Part shown: positions 32,699 through 40,058 of the stretch, one piece after another
Layout of the letters: each line of letters starts with the position of its first letter
Position numbering within the stretch: position 1 is the first letter of the stretch
Origin: an uncultured Mucilaginibacter sp.
Lineage (GTDB): Bacteria; Bacteroidota; Bacteroidia; Sphingobacteriales; Sphingobacteriaceae
Length of the DNA stretch: 40,058 bases
Direction of reading: 5' to 3'
NCBI GenBank assembly: GCA_913775265.1
Contig: CAJYJH010000066.1
Location: 1-40,058 of the forward strand
The notes under the pieces: model-generated
Database searches by the model: none
Told to the model about the DNA's origin: nothing
The model's input: the letters and a program-made list of their open reading frames with translations, nothing else
Position numbers and translations under genes: made by a program

Positions 32699-35653
32699 TT
32701 ACAGGGCAACAGGTAAATCAAACCAGAATGAGCTTCCTTTATGCAAAACACTCTCCACACCTATTTTGCCCCCATGGCGCTCAATAATATCTTTGCAAAG
32801 ATAAAGCCCGATACCAAAGCCTTTAACTGATTTCATGCTCTCGCTCTCCACTCTGAAAAAGCGGTTAAATACAAAAGGTAAGTCTTTGGGAGATATACCC
32901 ATTCCTTCATCGGCTACATTTACATGTGCCCGCCCACCGCGCGTGATACAGGCCACGCAAATAGTGCTGCCCGGCGGCGAATATTTTACAGCATTATTAA
33001 TAAAGTTGATCAATACCTGTTCAATCTTATCCTGATCGGCATTAACAGGCGTATATTCTACCGGTGCAAAAACTACCTTGTGAGTGGTTATGGTTGCCAG
33101 AGATTCGTCTTCGGCCTGCTTAACCAATGCAGCCATATCAAACGCAGTACGCTTAAGCTGTATTTGGCTTTCACCCATGCGGGCCACATCCAAAAAGCCT
33201 GTAATCATGCTGCTCATTTTGTCTACCTGCCGTTTGGCCTTGGCCGTAAGGTCTAAAACTGCCTGATCTTCTGTTTTTTTACCTTTTAAGGCTAACACCT
33301 GCACATACCCGTTAAGCGCAGTTAGCGGCGAGCGCAATTCGTGGCTAACAATGCCGATAAAATCCATTTTACGCTGCTCTTCCTGCTTGCGTTCTGTAAT
33401 GTCGGCAATAGTACCCGAAAAATGTTCGGGACTGCTGCCATGGGCTTCAAATATTTTCCCGGTGGCACGCACCCAACGCAGCTTTTTATCATGATAACCG
33501 ATGATCGGGTATTCCAGATCATACTCCTGACGGTTGTTAATTGCAACCTCAATAACTTGTTTAACACGGTCCCGATGGCTTTCTTCGATCTGCTCCGAGG
33601 CAGCACTGTAAGGCATCAACTCATCTACGTGGTAACCAAACAGCTCTTTAAGGCGGTTAGATGGCACAAATTCGTGTGTTTTCATATTCATGTACCAAGT
33701 ACCCAGATTTGCCGACGAGACTGCCAGGCGCAGGTTTTCCTCCTGTTCTGCAAGCTTTGCATGCGTATTAGCCAGCGTTTGATGAAGTGCCTCGGCGCGT
33801 TCTATAGCATCAATTTCGCGGGTTACGTCGATATTGATGCCAATAAATCTTACCGGTGTTTTGCTTTCATCCTGTTGTACCCGGCCCCGTGCCTTAATCC
33901 AGCGGCGCTGGCCCGTAACACCATGCCTGATCGGGTAAAGCAAATCGGCATCGCGCTGATACTGTATCCCATCGCTTATGGCTTGTTGAAGCAGCGTAAT
34001 ATAGGCAGGGTCAACAATTTGCATAATTGCATCCAGGCTTACTTCGCCGTTTAACGGTAAACCAAACATGTTGCGGTACTCGGTATTCAGTTCCAGCCGG
34101 TTATCTGCAAAATCCAAAGTCCACAGCCCGAGTTGAGCACCACCAATAGCCAAGTTAAGTTTAAGCTCGGTTTCTAATAACAAGGTGTGGGCCAGTTGCA
34201 ATTGCTCGTTAGTGGATATCAGTTCTTCGTTCAAAGCAGCCAGCTCTTCATTAGCGGCGCTCTGCTCTTCGTTTACGGTAGTTAACTCCTCATTAGCATT
34301 CTGCAACTGGTTTTCACTTGCCTCCAGTAATTTGCGGGCTTTAACCGTTTCGGTAATGTTTATAACGGTAGCCATAATGGCTTCGGGCTTGCCATCGGCA
34401 TCCAATAACGGATCATAGGTAAAATCTATATAAACGCGGTTAATAGTGCCGTCTGTTTCTGCAATATCGGCACTAAGTTCGGGTATAGCCAGCGGCTCGC
34501 CGGTATCTAAAACCTTCCGGAGCATTGCCGGAAAGGGCTGCCCTTTTACCTCCGGAAATACATCGGTAAGCCGCTTGCCTAACACCTCGTCTGCCTTGCG
34601 CGTCCATATCTTGAGCATCGGCTCGTTGGCAATCTCTATAACCAGATCGTGCCCTTTAAGGATGCACATACCCATCGGGGCCGACATCACCATCTGGCGC
34701 AACCGATGTTCGCTCTGCTCAATAGCTTTGCGTGCTTTAACCTGCTCGGTAACCTCGATAGCCATATCAATAATACCCACCACGTGGCCATCTTCAATAA
34801 GCGGTGTATAGGTAAAATTAAAGTAACCGGTTTCGATTTGCCCGTTACGCTTCAACTGTACGGGTGTATCATAACCATAAACCGGCTCACCTGTCTTGTA
34901 TATTTCAGTCAATAAATGATAAGCCGGTTGGCCGTCCAGCTCCGGAATTGCCTGCAGCAGCGGCTGACCAACAATACCGGCTTCCTGATCGAGTAGGGTT
35001 AGCATAGCTGGGTTTGCCGCATCAATCATCAGATTTGCCCCCCTGAAAACGATGATGGCTGCGGGAGATTGCTCAATGATACGGCGCAGGTTATGTTCAC
35101 TTTCGCGGCTCTTGGTGTGCAGGGCAGCATTATCGGTATGCGCCATTTCCAGATCGATCACCTTTTTGCGCAAGTTTAGTTTGCCAACCACTTGCCTGGC
35201 CAAAACCTTTAAAGCGCGTTGCTGCGCTTCATCAAGACGCCGGGGCTTATTGTCTATCACACAGAGCGAGCCAAGGGCGTGCCCCTCATCGTCCACCAGC
35301 GGCATGCCTGCATAAAAGGTAATATGCGGATCGCCCGTTACCAGCGGATTATCCTTAAAACGCTCGTCAATGTTTGCATCTTCCACCTGCATCAGTTCGG
35401 TAGGCTGCTGTATAGCGTGGGCACAAAAAGATTGAGACCGCTCGGTTTCGGTAACATCCAATCCTTTGCGCGATTTAAACCACTGGCGGTCCTGATCTAC
35501 CAAACTAATGAGCGCTATCGGCGTTTGGCAAATGGCAGCAGCCAGCTCAGTAAGTTCGTCGTAATCTTGTTCAGTTGCAGTATCTAAGATTTTATAGGCT
35601 TTTAAAGCAGCCAGGCGCTGCTGCTCAGGGGAAGCGAAAGGCGTAATCGACAT
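32699..35653 (-). CDS. Soluble multi-sensor histidine kinase (GAF-PAS-PAS-coiled coil-PAS-PAS-HisKA-HATPase)
   Basis: 984 aa, ATG start, no transmembrane helix or signal, so cytosolic. Order by residue: GAF about 20-170 (LISLVDQDRQWFKS, SFCAHAIQQ, SLCVIDNKPRRL), PAS at about 195-310 and 320-440, a heptad coiled coil at about 445-495 with repeated NEELxxxNEE blocks, PAS with PAC ends at about 500-630 and 645-760, HisKA with H771 in VSHELRSPLTALNG, and HATPase (NFINNAVKYSPPG, VADEGMGISPKDL, GFGIGLYLCKDI). The coiled coil with E/N-rich heptads is typical of MCP-PAS kinases of this phylum. The GAF fits oxygen, redox or small-ligand sensing. The receiver gene downstream is its likely phosphorylation partner. 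Confidence 0.95.
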   Translation of the reverse strand: MSITPFASPEQQRLAALKAYKILDTATEQDYDELTELAAAICQTPIALISLVDQDRQWFKSRKGLDVTETERSQSFCAHAIQQPTELMQVEDANIDERFKDNPLVTGDPHITFYAGMPLVDDEGHALGSLCVIDNKPRRLDEAQQRALKVLARQVVGKLNLRKKVIDLEMAHTDNAALHTKSRESEHNLRRIIEQSPAAIIVFRGANLMIDAANPAMLTLLDQEAGIVGQPLLQAIPELDGQPAYHLLTEIYKTGEPVYGYDTPVQLKRNGQIETGYFNFTYTPLIEDGHVVGIIDMAIEVTEQVKARKAIEQSEHRLRQMVMSAPMGMCILKGHDLVIEIANEPMLKIWTRKADEVLGKRLTDVFPEVKGQPFPAMLRKVLDTGEPLAIPELSADIAETDGTINRVYIDFTYDPLLDADGKPEAIMATVINITETVKARKLLEASENQLQNANEELTTVNEEQSAANEELAALNEELISTNEQLQLAHTLLLETELKLNLAIGGAQLGLWTLDFADNRLELNTEYRNMFGLPLNGEVSLDAIMQIVDPAYITLLQQAISDGIQYQRDADLLYPIRHGVTGQRRWIKARGRVQQDESKTPVRFIGINIDVTREIDAIERAEALHQTLANTHAKLAEQEENLRLAVSSANLGTWYMNMKTHEFVPSNRLKELFGYHVDELMPYSAASEQIEESHRDRVKQVIEVAINNRQEYDLEYPIIGYHDKKLRWVRATGKIFEAHGSSPEHFSGTIADITERKQEEQRKMDFIGIVSHELRSPLTALNGYVQVLALKGKKTEDQAVLDLTAKAKRQVDKMSSMITGFLDVARMGESQIQLKRTAFDMAALVKQAEDESLATITTHKVVFAPVEYTPVNADQDKIEQVLINFINNAVKYSPPGSTICVACITRGGRAHVNVADEGMGISPKDLPFVFNRFFRVESESMKSVKGFGIGLYLCKDIIERHGGKIGVESVLHKGSSFWFDLPVAL

Positions 35654-35892
35654 AGTTGAAATAATAACCGGAACTTACCGTAAAGGTAAACAAATTTCAC
35701 AAAATGTAAATTATGTTCCTGATGGTTGCCGGTGTTCAGAACACTACGTTAACGGGCCTTTTTTATTCCAGACTGAGGTTGGTATTACCGCCAAACTTAT
35801 AGCTAATTCGCCGCTTTGCCAGTCTGGCGCAAGGTTGGCAACAACACCAACATCATGCTAAATGGTGTGTTTTTAGATAATTGCCTCGCCTC

Positions 35893-36423
35893 TCAAAAAC
35901 AGGCTAAAAACTCCATATAGCGCTGCACGCCAAGCGCCAGGTGACTTTCGGACACGTTATGCTCCATGCCGTAAAAGGCAAACGGCGGCTGGTAGTCGGC
36001 TTTTACGTATTCAAAGCTTAGCTCAAAGGGTCGGGTGAGTTCGGCAAGCGGGTATTTGTATGGGCCGGCTGGGGTCAGCTCATCTTCTTCTACCCCTAAC
36101 GATATAGCCAGCACTACCTTTTTGCCCTGCATGCGGTACCCGCTTTTGCTGCCGTAGGCCCAGCCGTGGGTCAGCACTTCATCAAACCATTTTTTGAGCA
36201 GGGCCGGACTATTAAACCAGTAATACGGAAACTGGAATACGATCTTGTCGTGCTGCTCCACCAAACGCTGCTCGGCCGGCACGTCTATCTTTTCGTCGGG
36301 GTAAGCCTGGTACAACTGGTGTACGGTATATTGATCGGGGTGTTTAGTCAGTTCTTCTACCCATCTTTTGTTGATGTTTGACTCGTGGATATTGGGGTGC
36401 GTGACGATGATTAACGTTTTCAT
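35893..36423 (-). CDS. NAD(P)H-dependent quinone/nitro reductase, flavodoxin-like fold
   Basis: 176 aa from the ATG at 36423-36421 (MKTLIIVTHPNIHESNINKR), the usual start of the family; a TTG at 36510 would add 29 unrelated residues. FMN-dependent NAD(P)H dehydrogenase (quinone) of the KefF/YwrO group. The phosphate-binding segment THPNIHESNIN is followed by KIVFQFPYYWFNSPALLKKWFDEVL (the FP-WFN-PA-LK motif) and WAYG for flavin and quinone contact. It is cytosolic and reduces quinones or nitroaromatics by two electrons. Divergent from an HxlR regulator with 98 bp between, the third such pair in the window. Confidence 0.92.
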   Translation of the reverse strand: MKTLIIVTHPNIHESNINKRWVEELTKHPDQYTVHQLYQAYPDEKIDVPAEQRLVEQHDKIVFQFPYYWFNSPALLKKWFDEVLTHGWAYGSKSGYRMQGKKVVLAISLGVEEDELTPAGPYKYPLAELTRPFELSFEYVKADYQPPFAFYGMEHNVSESHLALGVQRYMEFLACF

Positions 36424-36447
36424 GGAATGATCTTGTTTACTTATTTG

Positions 36448-36481
36448 ATACAAAACTAAGAGGTACTGTTCCGTTTTGTAT
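36448..36481. promoter_or_regulatory. Candidate HxlR operator of the reductase/HxlR pair
   Basis: ATACAAAAC and GTTTTGTAT are perfect 9-bp inverted arms, 16 nt apart, in the 98-bp divergent promoter region. They are spaced about two turns centre to centre, which fits one dimer on each half or a single long contact. Position makes an operator likely. Confidence 0.55.
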
Positions 36482-36521
36482 ATTGCCTGCCCATTGTTAG
36501 GTACTATCAAAAATGTAAGTA

Positions 36522-36884
36522 ATGAGCGCCATTAAACCTACCTCAACCAATTTTTCGAACAAAACAGCCCTGAGCGACGAGTGCCCCGAGGCCTATGCCT
36601 CAAACATCATTGGCGGGCAATGGACTTTGGTAATTTGCTCCTGGCTGCTTTTAGGTAAGCTGCGCTTTAACGAACTAAAAAAACGCTTGCCCAACATCAC
36701 CGAACGCATGCTCACCCTGCACCTGCGCAAGCTCGAAGAAAATAAAATAGTAAAACGCACGGTATACGCCGAAGTACCGCCCCGTGTGGAGTACGAGCTA
36801 ACCCCTATCGGCTACGCCTTACAACCGGTAATAACCGAACTGGAAAGATGGGGCGATAGTCATAAAAAGCTGACGGAGGAGTAA
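36522..36884 (+). CDS. HxlR-family transcriptional regulator
   Basis: 120 aa, ATG start. Winged-helix core: early Cys in LSDECPEAYASNIIGGQWTLVI (redox-sensing position), LLLGKLRFNELKKRLPNITE, RMLTLHLRKLEENKIV as the recognition helix, and wing EVPPRVEYELTPIGYAL. It is divergent from the NAD(P)H reductase gene, which it likely controls. The palindrome at 36448-36481 lies between them. Very similar in plan to the HxlR at 23881. Confidence 0.93.
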   Translation: MSAIKPTSTNFSNKTALSDECPEAYASNIIGGQWTLVICSWLLLGKLRFNELKKRLPNITERMLTLHLRKLEENKIVKRTVYAEVPPRVEYELTPIGYALQPVITELERWGDSHKKLTEE

Positions 36885-36942
36885 GGTAAAAGCGAGCGAT
36901 AGCTAATCGACATTTTCCTGTCCGGCGGCCGACTTACTTTAC

Positions 36943-37055
36943 CGTCCCGATTAGGCCGACGAAGGGCTGCACACCCACCTGTTAAGTAGCGATTGGGTAA
37001 GCATGCATAGGAAGTGAACCTGCACGGTAAAATACGGCGCCTAATTCAGCACGAT
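36943..37055. repeat. Decayed copy of the structured repeat family
   Basis: The order GTCCCGATTAGGCCGACGAA, then CACACCCACCTGTTAAGTAG, CATGCATAGGAAGTGAACCT and AATTCAGCACGAT follows the B-type units of the array at 15071-15582 (CCGACGAAGG, TTAAGTAG, ATTCAGCATGAC). The hairpins are now mostly lost. It sits in the 224-bp gap between an HxlR gene and a TlpA gene, both ending there. Confidence 0.5.
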
Positions 37056-37108
37056 TGCTTGGAGCTTGTTGACTTTAAAACGCCATTACATCTTAAAGTA
37101 GAACATTA

Positions 37109-37861
37109 TTACTTTTGATTAACAAGCGAATCTAAAATTTTAACAAAATAATTGTCCTTATCATCAATGCTGCGCGGTTTCCCGGCAGCGATCATCGGGT
37201 AGGTGATCTGTATGGAGCGCAGTATGCCGTTTTTGTCTAAAAAAAGATTGCGGGGTAAGGTTGATAAGGCTAATTGGTTTTCGTACCACTTTCCGTCTAC
37301 CAGCACCCGGTAATTAAAATCTTTATCTTTTAAAAAGTTGCGCAACTGTCCGCCATCGGCACTGTCTTCGGTGATTGATAAAAAGTTTACTTTGTCTTTA
37401 TACTTTTCTTTGAGCTTACTTAAATCGGGCATTTCTGCAATGCACCAGGTACAGTAGATTGCCCAAAAGTTGATCAGTGTGGGTTTGCCTACTAAGTCAT
37501 TCGAGGTAACTTCCTTACCATCAAGATCAGTCATCTTAAAATACGGCAGTTTTTTGTCTAAAAATAAAAAAGTAGAATCCTGCTTAAACTGAAACTTGAA
37601 ATTTGCCGATGCGGCCAAGCCCGACTCTCTCCTTTTGGTAACACCCAAAGTGTAATAATTAATGACCGTATCTTTTTTAATAACTTTATGATAAATGATG
37701 GCATTAACATCGTGCGTAGCCGGCACAGCCTTCCTCGTTTTATTATAAGCGTATCGTATTTGAGCTTCATCCTGGTAAGTGCCATCGGCCGAAATGTACA
37801 ACTGGTGCTGCGCAAAACTTTTACAGGCAAATAAAAGAAACAATAAGGTTATGGCTTTCAT
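37109..37861 (-). CDS. TlpA-like periplasmic thioredoxin-fold protein
   Basis: 250 aa from the ATG at 37861-37859; the product then begins with a signal peptide (MKAITLLFLLFACKSFAQ). A GTG at 37903 would add 14 residues. The N-terminal part (to about residue 110) is not recognised. The thioredoxin domain has MTDLDGKEVTSNDLVGKPTL, NFWAIYCTWC with the CxxC redox pair, and STLPRNLFLDKNG with the cis-Pro. Family members are membrane-adjacent reductases or peroxidase-like antioxidants. It is the smallest of the three TlpA-type proteins here and lacks the DUF4369 domain. It is solitary. Confidence 0.85.
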   Translation of the reverse strand: MKAITLLFLLFACKSFAQHQLYISADGTYQDEAQIRYAYNKTRKAVPATHDVNAIIYHKVIKKDTVINYYTLGVTKRRESGLAASANFKFQFKQDSTFLFLDKKLPYFKMTDLDGKEVTSNDLVGKPTLINFWAIYCTWCIAEMPDLSKLKEKYKDKVNFLSITEDSADGGQLRNFLKDKDFNYRVLVDGKWYENQLALSTLPRNLFLDKNGILRSIQITYPMIAAGKPRSIDDKDNYFVKILDSLVNQK

Positions 37862-38008
37862 GTAATTGCTTAGATTGATAGCCAAGGTAGCGATTGTTGC
37901 CACCCAATAATTTCTTTTATATTAGCTGAAGTTAATTATATTTTAACTAACAGTTTTTAAGATTCAACTGTTGTAGTTTATTACGTAATTCAATTGACCA
38001 AAAGTCTG

Positions 38009-38224
38009 ATGATACGCCTTATTGTACGTGTACTTATAACACTCGTTAAATTTTTGGCTGCACTTTGCGGCGTTATTTTTGGCGTATACCTGTTTATACT
38101 GAGTGCCTTTTGTCCGTCGGAGTATATGCTGAATGTATTAGTTTTGCTGGGTAGCTTGGTGCTTATTGGAGGTGGCATCTTTCATGCACTTACAGCCTTA
38201 ACTAACGTCAGGCGCATTGGATAG
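38009..38224 (+). CDS. Small membrane protein, two helices
   Basis: 71 aa from the ATG at 38009. Two predicted transmembrane helices (LVKFLAALCGVIFGVYLFIL and YMLNVLVLLGSLVLIGGGIF) separated by a short turn with SAFCPSE. No family is recognised. It lies 25 nt before the next gene on the same strand, so the two probably form an operon and may act together. Confidence 0.6.
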   Translation: MIRLIVRVLITLVKFLAALCGVIFGVYLFILSAFCPSEYMLNVLVLLGSLVLIGGGIFHALTALTNVRRIG

Positions 38225-38249
38225 CCTCAATTATTAAACCTTTACAGCT

Positions 38250-38687
38250 ATGCGCTTTACAGCTCCCATTTATTACCCTGTTCAACAAGAAAACAAACAT
38301 CTGGTATTAAGGTGCATTAAAACTGCTTTGTTAAATAAGCTGGCCGACAATATAATTGTAAATGAAAACCAAGTAGTATACCGAGGGAGTACAGGCCATC
38401 CAACCAGATCATTTTTTAGCCATATTGACAAAGGCAGTTTTACACTGGTTGGTAAGGGCTCGAATTATGTCTTGATTAATCAGTATACAATGCAAACGTA
38501 TTTTATCTGGATGGCATTTATAGGGTTAACTGCAGGATTCATAGTTAAATGGTGGTTTGGCATCATTGCCCCCATTGTGCTGGGTGGCATTAACTGGACG
38601 ATAACCTATTTTCAGCAGCAAAAATTTACGGCGCAGCTGGCAACAGATATTAATGTGTTATGTAAGGCTGCGGGCTCTCAGGGGTAG
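38250..38687 (+). CDS. Hypothetical membrane protein (145 aa)
   Basis: ATG start. The N-terminal 80 residues are soluble and mixed alpha/beta (YYPVQQENKHLVLRCIKTAL, NENQVVYRGSTGHPTRS). Two transmembrane helices follow (YFIWMAFIGLTAGFIVKWW, GIIAPIVLGGINWTITYF) with a short cytosolic tail. Not recognised. Spacing to the two-helix protein before it (25 nt) suggests an operon. The gene after it is convergent. Confidence 0.6.
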   Translation: MRFTAPIYYPVQQENKHLVLRCIKTALLNKLADNIIVNENQVVYRGSTGHPTRSFFSHIDKGSFTLVGKGSNYVLINQYTMQTYFIWMAFIGLTAGFIVKWWFGIIAPIVLGGINWTITYFQQQKFTAQLATDINVLCKAAGSQG

Positions 38688-38745
38688 ACTTTTATTTAAT
38701 TGCGGCAATTTATATCAAAATTGTATTCCAATAATAGGTTGCATG

Positions 38746-39342
38746 TCAGTCGCCATCACCGCCCCCACCATCACAATCTCCGTCACCACCATCGTAACAA
38801 TGAATATCGCCGCCAGTTTCCCCGCCGCCGCTATCATCAACATTAAAGTTACCACCCCTTTCGCCGGCCATTACAAACTTGAAACAGAACACATATAAAA
38901 ACAGCAATGTTAGATCAACCTCCTCGTCCAGCACGGTAAGCACGTAGTTATCAGCGTTGGTAAAACCGTAGGATGCTTTGTAAACGTAGATCCGTGCCAT
39001 TTCGTGGTCGGCATCGCGCACCGAATACTGGTTTTCGCTATGCCAAACCAGGTCGATGCCGCGGGCGTAGTCGCACAGCACCATTTTACGAAAACGATAT
39101 TCGGCACGCAGGGTAACCGGTGGCACATTGCCAATTACCTCGACCGAACTACTGCCCCAAAACCAGCTTCCTGCACGCCTTACCCAATCAATGGTAAAGG
39201 CAACATCACTACCCACGCCTGTAAAGGCTTTTTTGCTACCCAGCCAACCCACGCGCGCTATTTTAAACCCACACACCGGCTGATTAACGGGTTTGGTAAT
39301 ATTTATTCGTGATGATGATGTCTCGATTTCGAACTTGAGCAT
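38746..39342 (-). CDS. Hypothetical protein with Gly/Asp-rich C-terminal tail
   Basis: 198 aa, ATG at 39342-39340. Residues 1-150 look like a small beta-rich domain ending in a long hydrophobic helix (VLDEEVDLTLLFLYVFCFKF). The pattern is reminiscent of the tubby/LURP-one/scramblase fold, but that is a guess. From about residue 157 the chain is almost only Gly, Asp, Ser and Cys (NVDDSGGGETGGDIHCYDGG and on to the end GGGGDGD). Such tails occur on some Bacteroidetes proteins and may bind divalent ions or act as flexible linkers. No signal peptide is seen. The plus-strand sequence here is a run of CACC/GCCGCC codons, so misreading as repeats should be avoided. Confidence 0.6.
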   Translation of the reverse strand: MLKFEIETSSSRINITKPVNQPVCGFKIARVGWLGSKKAFTGVGSDVAFTIDWVRRAGSWFWGSSSVEVIGNVPPVTLRAEYRFRKMVLCDYARGIDLVWHSENQYSVRDADHEMARIYVYKASYGFTNADNYVLTVLDEEVDLTLLFLYVFCFKFVMAGERGGNFNVDDSGGGETGGDIHCYDGGDGDCDGGGGDGD

Positions 39343-39751
39343 GTGGCGCGTGACAGGTTTTTACAGACTAATGATTTGACAGCAATCATAAACAATCAGG
39401 CTCAGGTTTGCAAGCGCCCCGGCCCCCTGTAATGGGGAGTAACCCCTCCTGAATCCTCCCCGGAAGGGAGGACTTTTGATTGGCGTGATTGTAGTCAATT
39501 CTGTTAATTTTTAAAATTCAGTAAATTCCGGTTCAGACAAAAAGAAGCGCAAAGGCCTACGGCAATACTTTTTTTTCGCTTTGCACTGGCTAAGCACAAG
39601 GCAGAGTTGCGCATTGCAGCCGCACTAAAACTTACGCTAAAGTGTGCCCACCCGCTTGTAAATTAAAGTCATCCCCTTCGGGCACGATTTAGGTGGGTGC
39701 CATCCATTTATAAAAATATCCTGCTACCTTGCCCCCCTATTCAACCTACCG
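39343..39751. other. Divergent intergenic region with the second MITE-like element
   Basis: 409 bp without a gene between the Gly/Asp protein and the outer-membrane protein. The element at 39442-39700 fills most of it. TACCTTGC at 39725-39732 is a near match to the -7 box TAnnTTTG, 19 nt before the ATG at 39752. Confidence 0.5.
39442..39700. repeat. MITE-like inverted-repeat element (259 bp)
   Basis: The left arm AACCCCTCCTGAATCCTCCC, continuing CGGAAGGGAGGACTTTT (39441-39477), is matched in reverse by the right arm AAGTCATCCCCTTCGGGCAC, continuing GATTTAGGTGGGTGC (39666-39700). About 190 bp lies between, including the AT-rich line TGTTAATTTTTAAAATTCAG of a type common in Bacteroidetes intergenic repeats. 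Arms match those at 1666-1800 and 3530-3563. No gene is inside. Confidence 0.6.
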
Positions 39752-40058
39752 ATGAATTTTAAATTGTTTTTAACACTTATAGCCCTGCTTGTGGCGTTTG
39801 CACATGCGGCCTCCGCACAGGAGCCGTACCGCCGCGAACGTGCTACCCTGGACATTACTACATCAGTAGGACTGGCCGATAAACATACGCGCGACTACTT
39901 TGGCACTGCCTTTACCGCCGGGTTGCGCAAAGAATGGCCGCTCGACAAGTATATATCATTACACGCCACGGCCGACTACCTTACAATGTCGGGCAAACAT
40001 AGCGCGCCTGCGCTTAACCTGGTTAACCTGGGTGGCGGTATCAGCATTTACCCTAACA
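39752..40058 (+). CDS. Outer-membrane beta-barrel-type protein, 3' end beyond the window
   Basis: The ATG at 39752 opens a frame that continues past the window edge (102 codons seen). The signal peptide MNFKLFLTLIALLVAFAHAA ends near SAQ. The mature part begins EPYRRERATLDITTSVGLAD and shows alternating polar/hydrophobic strands (YISLHATADYLTMSG, LVNLGGGISIYPN) as in small outer-membrane beta-barrels or PorT/OmpW-like proteins. The family cannot be fixed from the fragment. It has its own weak -7 box and no visible partner gene. Confidence 0.6.
   Translation, partial: MNFKLFLTLIALLVAFAHAASAQEPYRRERATLDITTSVGLADKHTRDYFGTAFTAGLRKEWPLDKYISLHATADYLTMSGKHSAPALNLVNLGGGISIYPN

Noticed and set aside
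33341..34054. A 237-codon plus-strand frame
   Set aside because: It lies antisense to the PAS region of the histidine kinase, whose domain order is unbroken. Long antisense frames are common opposite such genes.
38740..38860. The CACC/GCCGCC-rich stretch as a simple DNA repeat
   Set aside because: It is explained by the Gly/Asp-rich C-terminus encoded on the minus strand.

Overview
The window looks like chromosome of a Bacteroidetes bacterium, most likely Sphingobacteriaceae (Mucilaginibacter/Pedobacter-like). This rests on the gene families (DUF4369-type TlpA proteins, orphan MacB/FtsX permeases, a secreted GH43-like enzyme, PAS-rich soluble kinases, HxlR and AraC regulators), on several TAnnTTTG promoter boxes of the Bacteroidetes type, and on weak use of Shine-Dalgarno sites. 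No tRNA, rRNA, CRISPR array, transposase or integrase was seen. The genus is inference.

Layout. 1-1572: five small overlapping or closely spaced minus-strand genes of unknown function that leave the window at its left edge; a phage-tail-like origin is possible but unproven. 1950-3443: a quinone oxidoreductase with a divergent HxlR regulator. 3684-7101: a secreted GH43-like protein and a TlpA-type thioredoxin. 7223-14927: a complete heavy-metal efflux locus on the minus strand (response regulator, histidine kinase, TolC-like outer-membrane protein, membrane-fusion lipoprotein, HME-RND pump). A near-identical 18-bp palindromic motif lies in front of the regulator pair and in front of the efflux operon. 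15071-15582: four structured ~111-bp repeats in an A-B-A-B order. 15662-18061: an orphan MacB/FtsX permease. 18432-21095: an AraC regulator, a short-chain dehydrogenase interrupted by an amber codon, and an AraC::MFS deletion chimera. 21149-23708: a second TlpA protein and an acyltransferase. 23881-25215: an HxlR/QorB divergent pair like E. coli ytfH/ytfG. 25340-28152: a lipoprotein, an intact AraC paralogue of the chimera, and a frameshifted FAD monooxygenase. 28396-32101: a ZnT9-like CDF transporter, an NmrA-type oxidoreductase with its TetR regulator, and an EamA exporter. 32299-35653: a large GAF/PAS histidine kinase with a lone receiver. 35893-36884: a third oxidoreductase/HxlR divergent pair. 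37109-40058: a third TlpA-like protein, small membrane proteins, a Gly/Asp-tailed protein, and the start of an outer-membrane protein.

The recurring theme is small, self-contained stress modules. Each is one NAD(P)H-, quinone- or FAD-dependent enzyme next to its own HxlR, TetR or AraC regulator, and palindromic candidate operators are visible for most of them. Three genes are broken between 19.4 and 28.2 kb (nonsense codon, deletion fusion, frameshift), which suggests redundant detoxification modules are decaying there, unless some are sequence errors. Two intergenic repeat families are present: the GTCATGC...GCATGAC array with one decayed copy, and a MITE-like inverted repeat.
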